A stretch of DNA of 64,000 nucleotides from positions 80,411 through 144,410 of the forward strand of contig ONMN01000006.1 in the NCBI GenBank assembly GCA_900318885.1, read 5' to 3'. This stretch comes from an uncultured Prevotellaceae bacterium (GTDB lineage: Bacteria; Bacteroidota; Bacteroidia; Bacteroidales; Bacteroidaceae). Under the pieces are notes generated by a model. The model had not been told where the DNA came from and did not search any database. It saw nothing but the letters and a program-made list of their open reading frames with translations. Shown piece by piece: positions 7,480 to 14,689 of this stretch (the first letter of the stretch is position 1; each line of letters opens with the position of its first letter). Position numbers and translations under genes: made by a program.

Positions 7480-9240
7480 GTGATGAGGCGGTTGTTCTTC
7501 ATATTGTTTTTGATGACAGGGTTGGCTTGTTTTGCACAGGACAGCCAGGAAGACACATCTCTCACCTCTCATCCCTCACCTCTCACCTCTCAAAAGTACG
7601 ACGCTTTCTTCCTGGATGCCATTTGCCAGCGGGAGAAGGGCAACAACGATGCTGCTTTCGACCTATTGCGCCATTGTGTGGAACTGGACTCTACGCGTTC
7701 GGAGGCTTACTACTATCTGGCTCCGTACTACCGGGCTATGAAGGACAAGGACCAGCAGTTCTACTGCATCAAGAAGGCCGCAGAACTGGAGCCCCATAAT
7801 GCCACCTATCTGGAGACGCTGGGCGAGGCTTATATTGCACAACGCCAGTATGCTGAGGCGGCAGAGGTGTTGGAACAGCTGTATGACGTCAATCACAACC
7901 GTACGGACGTGTTGGGCATGCTGATTCAGCTCTACGAACAGTTGGAGGACTACGACAAGGCCATTCAGATGCTGAACAAGTTGGAGATTGCCGAGGGCAA
8001 GAGCGAGCGCCTGTCGTATGCCAAGAGTCAGCTATATACACGGAAGGGCGACAAGCGGGCTGCCATTCAGGAGATGAAGCAGTTGCAGGAGCAGTATCCC
8101 AACGACCTGAACTATCTCTGCCTGTATGCCAATGCGCTGACGATGAACGACCAGCAGAAACAAGCTGTACGCATCTATGAGGACGTGCTGCGTCAGGAAC
8201 CCGACAACCGCAGTGCACTGATGGGACTGATGGCTTACTATTACGACCAGAAAGACTCGGTGAAGACGGAGCAGTACCGCGAGCGCATCCTGCTGAACAA
8301 GAATGCCACGCAGGAAGACCGTGTGGCGTTGTTGCGACAACTGATCGGCGAGAGTGAACAGAACGGTGGCGACTCGACTCGCGTGCTGCAGTTGTTCCAT
8401 CGCATCCTGCAGATGCCGCAGAGTGATGCGGATATGGCGCTGTTTTGTGCGACGTATATGAATATGAAGCAGATGCCACGGGACAGCATTCAGGCCGTCT
8501 TGGAGCAGGCATTGGCCATTGCCCCCGACAATGCTGCCGCCCGTCTGCAGCTGGTGAGCTATGCCTGGCAGGCGGAGGACAAGGACCGTGTGATAGCGCT
8601 GTGTCATGATGCACGCCAGTATAATCCCGATGAAATGGCCTTCTACTACTATCAGGGCATTGCCTACTACCAGAAGGATCAGTTGGACGATGCGCTGAAC
8701 GCCTTCCAGAATGGCATCAGCGTCATTACCGACCAGAGCGACCCAGCCATCGTCAGCGACTTCTATGCCGTCATGGGCGATATCCTGCACCAGAAGGGTA
8801 AGGATCGTGAGGCCTTTGCCGCCTACGACTCCTGTCTCGTGTGGAAGGAGGACAACATCGGATGCCTGAACAACTATGCCTACTACCTCAGCGAGTTGGG
8901 ACGGGAACTGAACAAAGCCGAGCAGATGTCGTATCGCACCATCAAGGCTGAACCCAAGAATGCTACCTATCTTGACACATACGCCTGGATACTCTTTATG
9001 CAAGAGCGCTATAGCGAGGCGAAGGTGTATATAGACCAGACGCTGCAGTGTGACAGCGACACGTCGGCAGTATTGCTTGAACATGCCGGCGACATCTACT
9101 ACCACTGTGGCGACAAGGACCAGGCGCTGGCGTTCTGGCAACAGGCGCTGGACAGAGCCTCGGAGAAGTCGGAGGTGAAAGACGACCGCAGACAAATACT
9201 TATCAGAAAGATAAAACTTAAAAAATATTTGAAAGAATGA
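7480..9240 (+). CDS. Secreted tetratricopeptide-repeat protein
   Basis: The 586-residue protein has a signal peptide (about residues 1-20, cleavage after CFAQ), followed by an all-helical chain of TPR units covering about residues 35-570. Examples are EAYYYLAPYYRAMKDKDQQFY, AEAAEVLEQLYDVNHNR and GDIYYHCGDKDQALAFWQQAL. TPR arrays mediate protein-protein contacts and no enzymatic motif is visible. It probably acts in the periplasm or at the outer membrane. The stop overlaps the next ATG by 4 bp, so it is translationally coupled to the DUF4292 lipoprotein. The link just after the signal peptide (LTSHPSPLTSQ) is encoded by a CTCACCT tandem tract and is probably not conserved. Confidence 0.85.
   Translation: MMRRLFFILFLMTGLACFAQDSQEDTSLTSHPSPLTSQKYDAFFLDAICQREKGNNDAAFDLLRHCVELDSTRSEAYYYLAPYYRAMKDKDQQFYCIKKAAELEPHNATYLETLGEAYIAQRQYAEAAEVLEQLYDVNHNRTDVLGMLIQLYEQLEDYDKAIQMLNKLEIAEGKSERLSYAKSQLYTRKGDKRAAIQEMKQLQEQYPNDLNYLCLYANALTMNDQQKQAVRIYEDVLRQEPDNRSALMGLMAYYYDQKDSVKTEQYRERILLNKNATQEDRVALLRQLIGESEQNGGDSTRVLQLFHRILQMPQSDADMALFCATYMNMKQMPRDSIQAVLEQALAIAPDNAAARLQLVSYAWQAEDKDRVIALCHDARQYNPDEMAFYYYQGIAYYQKDQLDDALNAFQNGISVITDQSDPAIVSDFYAVMGDILHQKGKDREAFAAYDSCLVWKEDNIGCLNNYAYYLSELGRELNKAEQMSYRTIKAEPKNATYLDTYAWILFMQERYSEAKVYIDQTLQCDSDTSAVLLEHAGDIYYHCGDKDQALAFWQQALDRASEKSEVKDDRRQILIRKIKLKKYLKE
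7558..7592 (+). repeat. CTCACCT tandem tract inside the TPR gene
   Basis: Near-repeats of CTCACCTCT sit directly after the signal-peptide codons and encode a Ser/Thr/Pro-rich linker. The same motif recurs in the non-coding tract at 36541-36632. Confidence 0.75.
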
Positions 9241-10091
9241 AAACAGTACGCATTTTGAAGATTGCCGCAGTGGCACTTACGTTGATTGCTGTAACATCGT
9301 GTCACACAAATCGTAAGGCTGTCAAGGAGACGCCGACAGAGGTCAAAATCGACACACTGAAGAAGCAGGCCTTCTTGCAGAAAGTAAGTGACAACGCCCA
9401 GCACGCCCGTTTCATCACGTCGAAGGTGAAATTCAGCGTGGAGGTGGGAGCTCGTCAGATGACGCTCACGGGAAATTTGAAGATGAAGCGCGATGACGTC
9501 ATCCGCCTGCAGCTCATGGCCTTCGGCTTCGTGGAGGCCGGACGTTTGGAGTTTACCAAGGAGTATGTGCTCATCATGGACCGCATCAACAAGCTTTACA
9601 TGAAAGTGCCTTATGCACAGATGGACTTCCTGCGCAACAGCCAGATTGACTTCTTTGTGTTGCAGTCGCTGTTCTGGAACGAGCTCTTCCAGCCCGGCAA
9701 GGTGAAAGTCACCGACGAGGCTTTGAAGTCGTACAGTACTGATATGGGTGGCGACGATGCTGTCATTGCAATGGAGAACGGCAAGATGTCGTATCGTTGG
9801 TTGGCAGACAAAGGAAACGCTCAGGTCAAGATGGCCAACATCATGTATAACGACAGGTTCCGCGGCAACTACCAGTTGAATTGGGACTACGAGGACTTCC
9901 AGTCGGCCAACCGCAAGTTCTTCCCAATGCAGCATAAGATTTCGTTTACCACTCCGGAGAAGGAAGTGAAGTTGGGTATGACGCTCAACTACATGGGTGC
10001 TGACGAGAACTGGGAGACCCGAACGGAAGTATCAAGCAAATATCGTCAGGTATCCGTTGAGGAAATTCTTCAGCGCTTTATGTCACTCTAA
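9237..10091 (+). CDS. DUF4292-family lipoprotein
   Basis: The 284-residue protein has a lipoprotein signal ending in VTSC (Cys about residue 21), so it should be lipid-anchored on the periplasmic side. The body matches what I recall of the DUF4292 family: FITSKVKFSVEVGARQMTLTGNLKMKRDDVIRLQLMA, followed by a beta-rich chain with FNxG-like turns and a terminal YRQVSVEEILQRFMSL. The fold is thought to resemble LolA-type lipoprotein carriers, but its substrate is not established. It starts inside the stop codon of the TPR gene (ATGA) and is 9 bp ahead of the EnvC-like gene. That position suggests a shared envelope-maintenance role. Confidence 0.8.
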   Translation: MKTVRILKIAAVALTLIAVTSCHTNRKAVKETPTEVKIDTLKKQAFLQKVSDNAQHARFITSKVKFSVEVGARQMTLTGNLKMKRDDVIRLQLMAFGFVEAGRLEFTKEYVLIMDRINKLYMKVPYAQMDFLRNSQIDFFVLQSLFWNELFQPGKVKVTDEALKSYSTDMGGDDAVIAMENGKMSYRWLADKGNAQVKMANIMYNDRFRGNYQLNWDYEDFQSANRKFFPMQHKISFTTPEKEVKLGMTLNYMGADENWETRTEVSSKYRQVSVEEILQRFMSL

Positions 10092-10100
10092 TCCTTCTGG

Positions 10101-11678
10101 ATGAAGCGATTAAGTATCATATTTTTCTTATTGGCCTTCACCCTGGCTCCTTATGCGCAGCAGAAAAAGACTGCCAAGAAGCCAGCGGCGAAGAAGACCG
10201 CTACGACCAGCAAGAAATCCGGAAAATCCAGTAAGTCCAGGAAGTCCACTAAGACGGCCCAGCCTACTGTGAAGTCGCTGCAGAACGAGCGTCAGCAGAT
10301 ACAGCAGGAAATCAAGAAACAGGAATCGCGTTTGCGTGACAACGAGAAGGATGTCAAGCGCCGGTTGCAGAACTTGATGGTGCTCAACAACGAGATCGAA
10401 GGTAAACGCCGCACGATAGACACCATCCGTAAGGATATCAGTCATCTGGATGTGGAAATCGAGCTGCTGATGACACAGTTGGAAGAGTTGCAGGACGAGC
10501 TGAACGAGCGCAAGGCGAATTATGTGAAGTCGATGCGGTATATGCACCGTAACCGTTCGGCGCAGAGTCAGCTGATGTTCATTTTCAGTGCCGACAACCT
10601 GATGCAGATGTTCCGCCGCATGCGTTTTATGCGGGAATATGCCAGTTTCCAGCGTGCACAGGGTGAGGAGGTAAAGCAAAAACAGGAGGAGGTCAACCAG
10701 AAGTTCCAGCAGCTGACCAATGCCCAGGAACACAAGCGCGTATTGCTGTCGAAGGACGAGCAGGAGCGCCGTGCACTGGAAGGTAAGCAGACCGAACAAC
10801 AGACGATGGTCAATACGCTGCAGAAGGAACAGAAGACCATCCAGAACATCATTGCCCAGCAGAAGAAGAAGGATGCTGCACTGAACGCTCAGATTGACCG
10901 TCTGATAGCTGAGGAGGTGGCTCGCCAGAAGGCTAAGGCTGCTGCTGAGGCCAAGAAGCGTGCGGAGGCTGAGGCCGCCAAGAAACGTGCTGCCGAACTG
11001 GCGCGAAAGAAAGCCGCTGCTGAGGCTGCCGCCCGCGAGAATGCCCGTCGTATTGCCGAAGCCAAAGCAAGGGAAGAGAAGGCCAAGAAGGAAGCACAGG
11101 CTGCCAAGGATAAGAAAGCACGTGAGGCTGCCGAACAGCGGCTCCGTGAAGCAGAGCAGAAACGTCTGGCAGCAGAGCGTCAGGCGGAGGCTGAAAACCG
11201 CGAACATGCCAAGGCTGTGGCTTCTGCCCGTAAAGAGGCCGACGAGGCCCTGCGTGTACCTACTGAGGATATGCGCATCAGTGGCAGTTTTGCCAACAAC
11301 CGTGGTCGTCTGCCCATTCCCATCACTGGTCCCTATCGCATCGTCAGCCATTATGGACAGTATAATGTAGAAGGTCTGAAAGGTGTGACGCTCGACAACA
11401 AGGGTATCAATATCCGTGGTGAGGCTGGTGCCCAAGCGCGTAGCATCTTCGACGGTGAGGTCAGTGCGGTGTTCAGTTTTGGCGGTTCCATGGTAGTCAT
11501 GGTGCGTCACGGCAGTTACATCTCGGTATATTGTAATCTATCCAGCGTCAACGTACACCGTGGACAGAGGGTGAGCACCCGTCAGTCACTGGGAAGGGTG
11601 GGACAAGACAACATCCTGCAGTTCCAGTTGCGTCACGAGACGACGAAACTGAATCCCGAGTCGTGGCTGGGGAGATAA
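10101..11678 (+). CDS. EnvC-like murein hydrolase activator with a degenerate M23 (LytM) domain
   Basis: The 525-residue protein has a signal peptide (about 1-20) and a Lys/Ala-rich segment (20-55). Two long coiled coils follow: about 55-265 with many Gln/Glu heptads, and an Ala/Lys/Arg-rich stretch at about 268-380. A C-terminal LytM-type domain spans about 400-525. In that domain the first zinc-binding HxxxD is replaced (NKGINIRG), and the second motif reads QFQLRHE instead of a clean HxH site. The domain is therefore probably not an active endopeptidase but an activator, as in EnvC, which switches on periplasmic amidases during division. It is the last gene of the dut-TPR-DUF4292 cluster. 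Confidence 0.85.
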   Translation: MKRLSIIFFLLAFTLAPYAQQKKTAKKPAAKKTATTSKKSGKSSKSRKSTKTAQPTVKSLQNERQQIQQEIKKQESRLRDNEKDVKRRLQNLMVLNNEIEGKRRTIDTIRKDISHLDVEIELLMTQLEELQDELNERKANYVKSMRYMHRNRSAQSQLMFIFSADNLMQMFRRMRFMREYASFQRAQGEEVKQKQEEVNQKFQQLTNAQEHKRVLLSKDEQERRALEGKQTEQQTMVNTLQKEQKTIQNIIAQQKKKDAALNAQIDRLIAEEVARQKAKAAAEAKKRAEAEAAKKRAAELARKKAAAEAAARENARRIAEAKAREEKAKKEAQAAKDKKAREAAEQRLREAEQKRLAAERQAEAENREHAKAVASARKEADEALRVPTEDMRISGSFANNRGRLPIPITGPYRIVSHYGQYNVEGLKGVTLDNKGINIRGEAGAQARSIFDGEVSAVFSFGGSMVVMVRHGSYISVYCNLSSVNVHRGQRVSTRQSLGRVGQDNILQFQLRHETTKLNPESWLGR

Positions 11679-11686
11679 GATTTCTT

Positions 11687-11726
11687 CGAAATCCCGAAAT
11701 CCCGAAATTCCGAAATCCCGAAATAA
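11687..11726 (+). repeat. Five-unit CGAAATCC tandem tract between convergent genes
   Basis: Five exact-phase 8-bp units (CGAAATCC, CGAAATCC, CGAAATTC, CGAAATCC, CGAAATAA) fill the gap between the stop of the EnvC-like gene and the reverse-strand stop at 11729. I see no conventional terminator there. Confidence 0.9.
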
Positions 11727-11728
11727 CG

Positions 11729-12817
11729 TTATAACGACAACAATTCTACGTAAGTCTTTATGGCTTGTTCTATCTCGCTGATGCAGATAAACTCGTCGGC
11801 AGAGTGGCTGCGCGCACTGTCGCCAGGACCCATCTTCAGCGACAGGAACGGCATCAGGGCCTGATCACTCAGCGTGGGGGAACCAAAGGGTACCAACCCC
11901 ATCTGGAGACTCTTCATGACCAGCGGATGACCGATGGGGATGTGCGACGAAGACAATCGGAACGAACGGGCTTTCAGTTGGCATTTCTTCATGTGCTTCT
12001 GCAAGAAGGAGAACAGGTATTCGTTCTGATAGTATTCGTTCGTACGGACGTCAATGACGAAACGGCACTCGTCGGGTACGACATTATGTTGTGTACCGCT
12101 ATTCAATACCGTAACGGTCATCTTTGTGGGACCTAACAAAGGACTGCTCTTCTTGAAACGATAGTCGCGCAGCCATACGAGGTCGTCCAGCGCCTCGTAG
12201 ATGGCATTGACGCCTTCCTCACGGGCAGCATGGCCGCTCTTGCCGTAGGCGACGCCGTCAATCACCATCAGGCCTTTCTCGGCAATGGCAGGATGCATGC
12301 CGGTAGGTTCACCTACAATAGCTACATCGATTTTCGGCAGTTCGGGCAGTGCCAGCGAAAAACCGCCCGCACCGCTTACCTCTTCCTCGCACGAAGCGAG
12401 ATATACTATATTATAAGGTACGCGCAACGAGGTGTCCCCATCTTGTTCGCGCTGCGAGGTTCCCCCTCGCAGAATCCTATAAACCTGCAACAGGCTCACC
12501 AGACCGCCGCCACAGTCGTTGGCCCCCAATCCATACAAGCGGTCACCCTCCACGACCGGCGTGAACGGATCGCGCGTCCAAGTGCTGACGGGTTTGACAG
12601 TATCGATATGTGCGTTGAGCAGAAGTGTCGGTTTCTCGGCATCCAACTCCTCGCATACCAGAATATTGTTGCCGATACGCTTGACAGGGAGGCCGTAGTT
12701 CTCGATGAAATCGGCCAAAATATCTGCTGCAGCGGTTTCTTCGCGGCTGACAGAGGGTGTTGCAATGAGCTTTTTCAGCAGCTCGACAGCTTCGTTGGTA
12801 TATTGACTGATATCCAT
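11729..12817 (-). CDS. argE: M20 metallopeptidase-family deacylase (ArgE/acylornithine deacylase-like)
   Basis: This 362-residue cytosolic zinc hydrolase most resembles the Bacteroidales acetyl- or succinyl-ornithine deacylase of arginine synthesis. Metal and catalytic motifs are present: LLNAHIDTVKP, GLGANDCGGG, ASCEEEVSG, VGEPTGMHPAIAEKG and the late SARSHSADEF histidine. I place the start at 12817 (MDISQYTNEA), not at the longer in-frame ATG at 12853, because the reverse-strand -7 box CAAAGATA at 12826-12833 would lie inside the longer form. An extra stretch of about 15 residues (GGTSQREQDGDTSLR) before YNIVYLASCEEE is not expected in the family and is encoded by two hairpin repeats. A DapE or other M20 activity is the alternative. 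Confidence 0.8.
   Translation of the reverse strand: MDISQYTNEAVELLKKLIATPSVSREETAAADILADFIENYGLPVKRIGNNILVCEELDAEKPTLLLNAHIDTVKPVSTWTRDPFTPVVEGDRLYGLGANDCGGGLVSLLQVYRILRGGTSQREQDGDTSLRVPYNIVYLASCEEEVSGAGGFSLALPELPKIDVAIVGEPTGMHPAIAEKGLMVIDGVAYGKSGHAAREEGVNAIYEALDDLVWLRDYRFKKSSPLLGPTKMTVTVLNSGTQHNVVPDECRFVIDVRTNEYYQNEYLFSFLQKHMKKCQLKARSFRLSSSHIPIGHPLVMKSLQMGLVPFGSPTLSDQALMPFLSLKMGPGDSARSHSADEFICISEIEQAIKTYVELLSL
12422..12472 (-). repeat. REP-like pair of palindromes inserted in frame in argE
   Basis: CTGCGAGG (12452-12459) and CCTCGCAG (12465-12472) form a perfect 8-bp stem with the 5-nt loop TTCCC. Directly beside it, GCGCAACGAGGTG (12422-12434) and ATCTTGTTCGCGC (12440-12452) form an imperfect stem around TCCCC, with wobble pairs and one bulge. 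The pair codes for the extra loop in the deacylase. Confidence 0.75.
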
Positions 12818-12825
12818 AATTGCTG

Positions 12826-12833
12826 CAAAGATA
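12826..12833 (-). promoter_or_regulatory. Reverse-strand -7 box for the argE-like gene
   Basis: On the reverse strand this reads TATCTTTG and is followed by GC, matching TAnnTTTG. It ends only 8 bp before the chosen ATG, so the transcript would be nearly leaderless. It decides the start at 12817. Confidence 0.6.
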
Positions 12834-12836
12834 CGA

Positions 12837-12872
12837 ATTTTTTCACTTTTCACTTTTCATTTTTCACTTTTT
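12837..12872 (+). repeat. TTTTCAC tandem tract between divergent promoters
   Basis: Near-repeats of TTTTCACT occupy the whole space between the reverse -7 box at 12826 and the forward -7 box at 12877. They therefore supply the -33 region of both promoters. Confidence 0.75.
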
Positions 12873-12876
12873 TTTG

Positions 12877-12884
12877 TACCTTTG
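12877..12884 (+). promoter_or_regulatory. -7 box for the acyl-CoA ligase gene
   Basis: TACCTTTG is followed by C, 26 bp before the ATG at 12910. It lies inside the longest possible reading frame of the ligase, which argues for the 12910 start. Confidence 0.65.
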
Positions 12885-12909
12885 CACCAATATTAATAGA
12901 GAGAGGCTT

Positions 12910-14607
12910 ATGCAGACGAATTTACACATGTCAGTGCTGGTGCACGAACAGGCAAAGAAGTATGGCGATCGCGAGATGTTGATCTATCAGGATTTCGGCG
13001 GAAAGGAATGGAAGTCACTGTCCTGGAATCAGGTGTCGCAGACCGTCAAACAGGTGTCGAATGCCCTGTTGAATCTCGGCGTGAAGGTGCAGGAGAATAT
13101 CGGTGTTTTCTCCAATAATTCGGTGCAGTATATCGAGTGCGACTTCGGCGCCTGGGGTATCCGTGCCGTGACCATCCCCTTCTATGCCACCAGTTCTGAA
13201 CAGCAGATTCAGTTTATGGTGAACGATGCGAAGATTCGTTATCTCTTTGTGGGCGAACAGGACCAGTACGACAAGGCTCGTCGTATCTTCTCGCTGTGTC
13301 CTACAATGGAGCGTATCATCGTCTTTGATTCCAGTGTGCACATCTCTTCTCACGACCCTAATGCCGTGTATTTCAGTGACTTCCTGAAATTGGGCGAGAA
13401 CCTGCCGCGTCAGACGGAAGTGGAAAAGTTGCAACAGGAAGCTAACGACGATGATATCGCTAATATCCTCTATACCAGTGGTACGACTGGCGACTCCAAG
13501 GGCGTCATCCTGACGCATGGACAGTTCCATGCTGCCATGGTGGCTAACGACAAGTGTGTGCCGGTAAACGAGAACGACCGCATCATGAATTTCCTGCCCT
13601 ATACCCACATCTTCGAGCGTGGATGGGCCATTCTTTGTCTCTATGCCGGAGCCCGCATGATTGTCAATACGCATCCGCAGGAGGTTCAGCAGTCCATGCG
13701 TGACACCCATCCTACGTGTATGTCGGCTGTTCCCCGTTTCTGGGAGAAGGTATACATGGGTGTAATGGACAAGATAGAACACTCCAGCGCCGTTCAGCGC
13801 AAGCTCTTTATGCATGCTTATAATGTCGGTCGCCGGCATAACATCGAATACCTTAGCAAGGGTAAGAAACCACCTATGGCTCTCCATTTCGAATATGAGA
13901 TGCTGAACCGTACCGTTTTCTCGCTGGTCCGCAAGGAATTAGGATTGGAAAATGCCCATTTCTTCCCTACGGCAGGTGCAGCAGTGTCGCCTCATGTGGA
14001 AGAATTCGTCCATTCCATCGGAATTAACATGATCGTAGGCTATGGCTTGACGGAGTCTCCTTGGACGGTGGGCAGCGTTGGCATTCCTATCGAGGGTATC
14101 GATATCAAGATTAGTGAAGAGGGCGAAATCTTGTTGAAAGGTCCGACGATTACCATTGGATACCACAATCGTGAGGATTTGACGAAGCAGGCCTTTACAG
14201 AGGACGGCTACTTCAGGACGGGTGATGCCGGCTACTTGAAAGATGGCGAGCTGTTCCTGACGGAGCGCATTAAAGATCTCTTTAAGACGTCGAATGGCAA
14301 ATATATCGCACCGCAGATGATTGAATCGAAGCTGTTGGTCGATAAATACATTGACCAGATTGCTGTGATTGCTGATGAGCGCAAGTTCGTCTCGGCCCTC
14401 ATCATTCCCGTTTATTCGCTGCTGGAGGAGTATGCCCGCGAACATAACATCCCCTTCGAGAACCGTGAACAGCTCTGTGCCGATCCGGCTATCATCCAGA
14501 TGATGAAGGAGCGCATCGATACCCTCCAGCAACAGCTGGCGCATTACGAACAGGTAAAACGCTTCACGCTGCTGCCTCACCACCTCTCGGAAGGGAGAAC
14601 TCACTAA
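12910..14607 (+). CDS. Long-chain fatty acid-CoA ligase (AMP-forming), 3' frameshifted
   Basis: The ANL-superfamily enzyme activates fatty acids to acyl-adenylates and then acyl-CoA. I start it at ATG 12910 (MQTNLHMSVLVHEQ), after the promoter, although the frame is open back to 12820. Motifs present are the P-loop ILYTSGTTGDSKG, GYGLTESPWTV, GYFRTGDAG and FLTERIKDLFKTSNGKYIAP. The frame stops at 14607 after HHLSEGRTH. The normal family ending (ELTNTLKIRRRVLNENYKAE) is found in another frame, ending at TAA 14680. By comparison with the expected spacing, about 5 nt are missing near 14585-14597. The lost tail probably carries the conserved C-terminal lysine used in adenylation, so the protein may be impaired unless this is a sequencing or assembly error. 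Confidence 0.85.
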   Translation: MQTNLHMSVLVHEQAKKYGDREMLIYQDFGGKEWKSLSWNQVSQTVKQVSNALLNLGVKVQENIGVFSNNSVQYIECDFGAWGIRAVTIPFYATSSEQQIQFMVNDAKIRYLFVGEQDQYDKARRIFSLCPTMERIIVFDSSVHISSHDPNAVYFSDFLKLGENLPRQTEVEKLQQEANDDDIANILYTSGTTGDSKGVILTHGQFHAAMVANDKCVPVNENDRIMNFLPYTHIFERGWAILCLYAGARMIVNTHPQEVQQSMRDTHPTCMSAVPRFWEKVYMGVMDKIEHSSAVQRKLFMHAYNVGRRHNIEYLSKGKKPPMALHFEYEMLNRTVFSLVRKELGLENAHFFPTAGAAVSPHVEEFVHSIGINMIVGYGLTESPWTVGSVGIPIEGIDIKISEEGEILLKGPTITIGYHNREDLTKQAFTEDGYFRTGDAGYLKDGELFLTERIKDLFKTSNGKYIAPQMIESKLLVDKYIDQIAVIADERKFVSALIIPVYSLLEEYAREHNIPFENREQLCADPAIIQMMKERIDTLQQQLAHYEQVKRFTLLPHHLSEGRTH

Positions 14608-14680
14608 CACGCTCAAGATCCGCCGTCGTGTCCTCAACGAGAACTACAAGGCTGAGATTGACGCAATGTATGCAGAATAA
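14597..14680 (+). pseudogene. Out-of-frame 3' end of the acyl-CoA ligase
   Basis: From GAA at 14597 the frame reads ELTNTLKIRRRVLNENYK, then AEIDAMYAE and TAA (28 codons including the stop). This is the expected family C-terminus, displaced from the main frame by the deletion just upstream. prfB starts 10 bp later. Confidence 0.8.
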
Positions 14681-14689
14681 ATTAGAAAT

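Noticed and set aside
10128-11510. 460-residue reverse-strand open frame over the EnvC-like gene
   Set aside because: The Leu-rich peptide is the mirror of coiled-coil codons (Gln/Lys/Glu). The forward gene has a signal peptide, coiled coil and LytM domain.
12820-12909. Upstream extension of the acyl-CoA ligase to the first in-frame ATG
   Set aside because: The promoter -7 box at 12877 lies inside it, and the extra peptide is encoded by a repeat tract.
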